Part shown: one piece after another, positions 5,184 to 5,260 of the stretch
Layout: every line of letters starts with the position of its first letter
Numbering within the stretch: the stretch's first letter is position 1
Assembly (NCBI GenBank): GCA_031259035.1
Contig: JAIRLZ010000153.1
Location: 1-5,260, forward strand
From: Treponema sp.
GTDB lineage: Bacteria > Spirochaetota > Spirochaetia > Treponematales > Breznakiellaceae
Reading direction: 5' to 3'
DNA length: 5,260 nucleotides
The notes under the pieces: generated by a model
Told to the model about the DNA's origin: nothing
Seen by the model: only the letters and a program-made list of their open reading frames with translations
Database searches by the model: none
Program-made: the position numbers and the translations under genes

Positions 5184-5191
5184 ATTGGGGG

Positions 5192-5260
5192 ATGGTCTCA
5201 TGCCAAAATATGCGGATAAACATTCTTTCAGATAATTCATTACCGATATATTTTGTAAAC
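5192..5260 (+). CDS. partial CDS, 5' end only, unknown product
   Basis: Translation from the ATG at 5192 stays open for the 23 codons to the window edge (MVSCQNMRINILSDN...). The product is not recognisable from so few residues. An internal in-frame ATG at 5210 is a second possible start but has no ribosome site at suitable distance. No promoter was found in the short gap from the transporter remnant. It could equally be a chance frame, as 23 codons is little evidence. Confidence 0.35.
   Translation, partial: MVSCQNMRINILSDNSLPIYFVN

Noticed and set aside
4906..5235. 109-codon plus-strand frame
   Set aside because: Most of it is antisense to the transporter remnant, whose helices read clearly on the minus strand.

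Overview
The window looks like an accessory stretch of a bacterial chromosome. One intact three-gene operon sits between remnants of other genes and insertion sequences. The source is probably a spirochaete, possibly a host-associated Treponema. The clues are a moderate-GC genome, an rpe gene joined to two tetratricopeptide genes, and worn IS1595- and IS5-type elements. This is an inference from style, not from a marker gene.

Left part (1-737): a 16-bp perfect inverted repeat lies at the edge, followed by a sigma70-like promoter motif. Next comes a short 3' fragment of an AraC-family regulator gene (170-316) and, about 50 nt after it, a terminator-like hairpin with A5/T5 arms (364-393). No intact gene is supported before rpe. 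Two good promoter motifs precede rpe. The nearer one would start transcription on or next to the ATG.

Centre (738-3325): rpe (ribulose-phosphate 3-epimerase, 217 aa), an exported TPR protein with a C-terminal coiled coil (266 aa), and a TPR protein with one membrane helix and a C-terminal extracytoplasmic domain (377 aa). The genes are joined by a 4-nt overlap and a 3-nt gap, so they should be co-transcribed and translationally coupled. The two TPR proteins probably work together at the cell envelope. No metabolic link to the epimerase is visible. A hairpin without a U tract follows.

Right part (3326-5260): about 400 nt hold no convincing gene. Then comes the minus-strand 3' end of an IS1595-family (ISXO2-like) transposase gene with an internal amber codon. 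It is cut off exactly where an IS5-family element (IS427-like, about 846 bp, imperfect 20-bp terminal repeats) begins. That element encodes its transposase in two frames joined by a -1 shift at G-GGA-AAA, and the conceptual protein seems to lack an internal block. Beyond it are three degenerate 21-bp tandem repeats, the C-terminal remnant of a major facilitator transporter on the minus strand, and the likely start of a new gene running off the right edge.

Overall, a conserved housekeeping/envelope operon is flanked by regions worn down by transposition and deletion. I see no CRISPR array, tRNA, rRNA or complete defence system. The best leads are the SD-less rpe start placed on its own promoter, the duplicated slippery heptamer, and the uncharacterised TPR pair.
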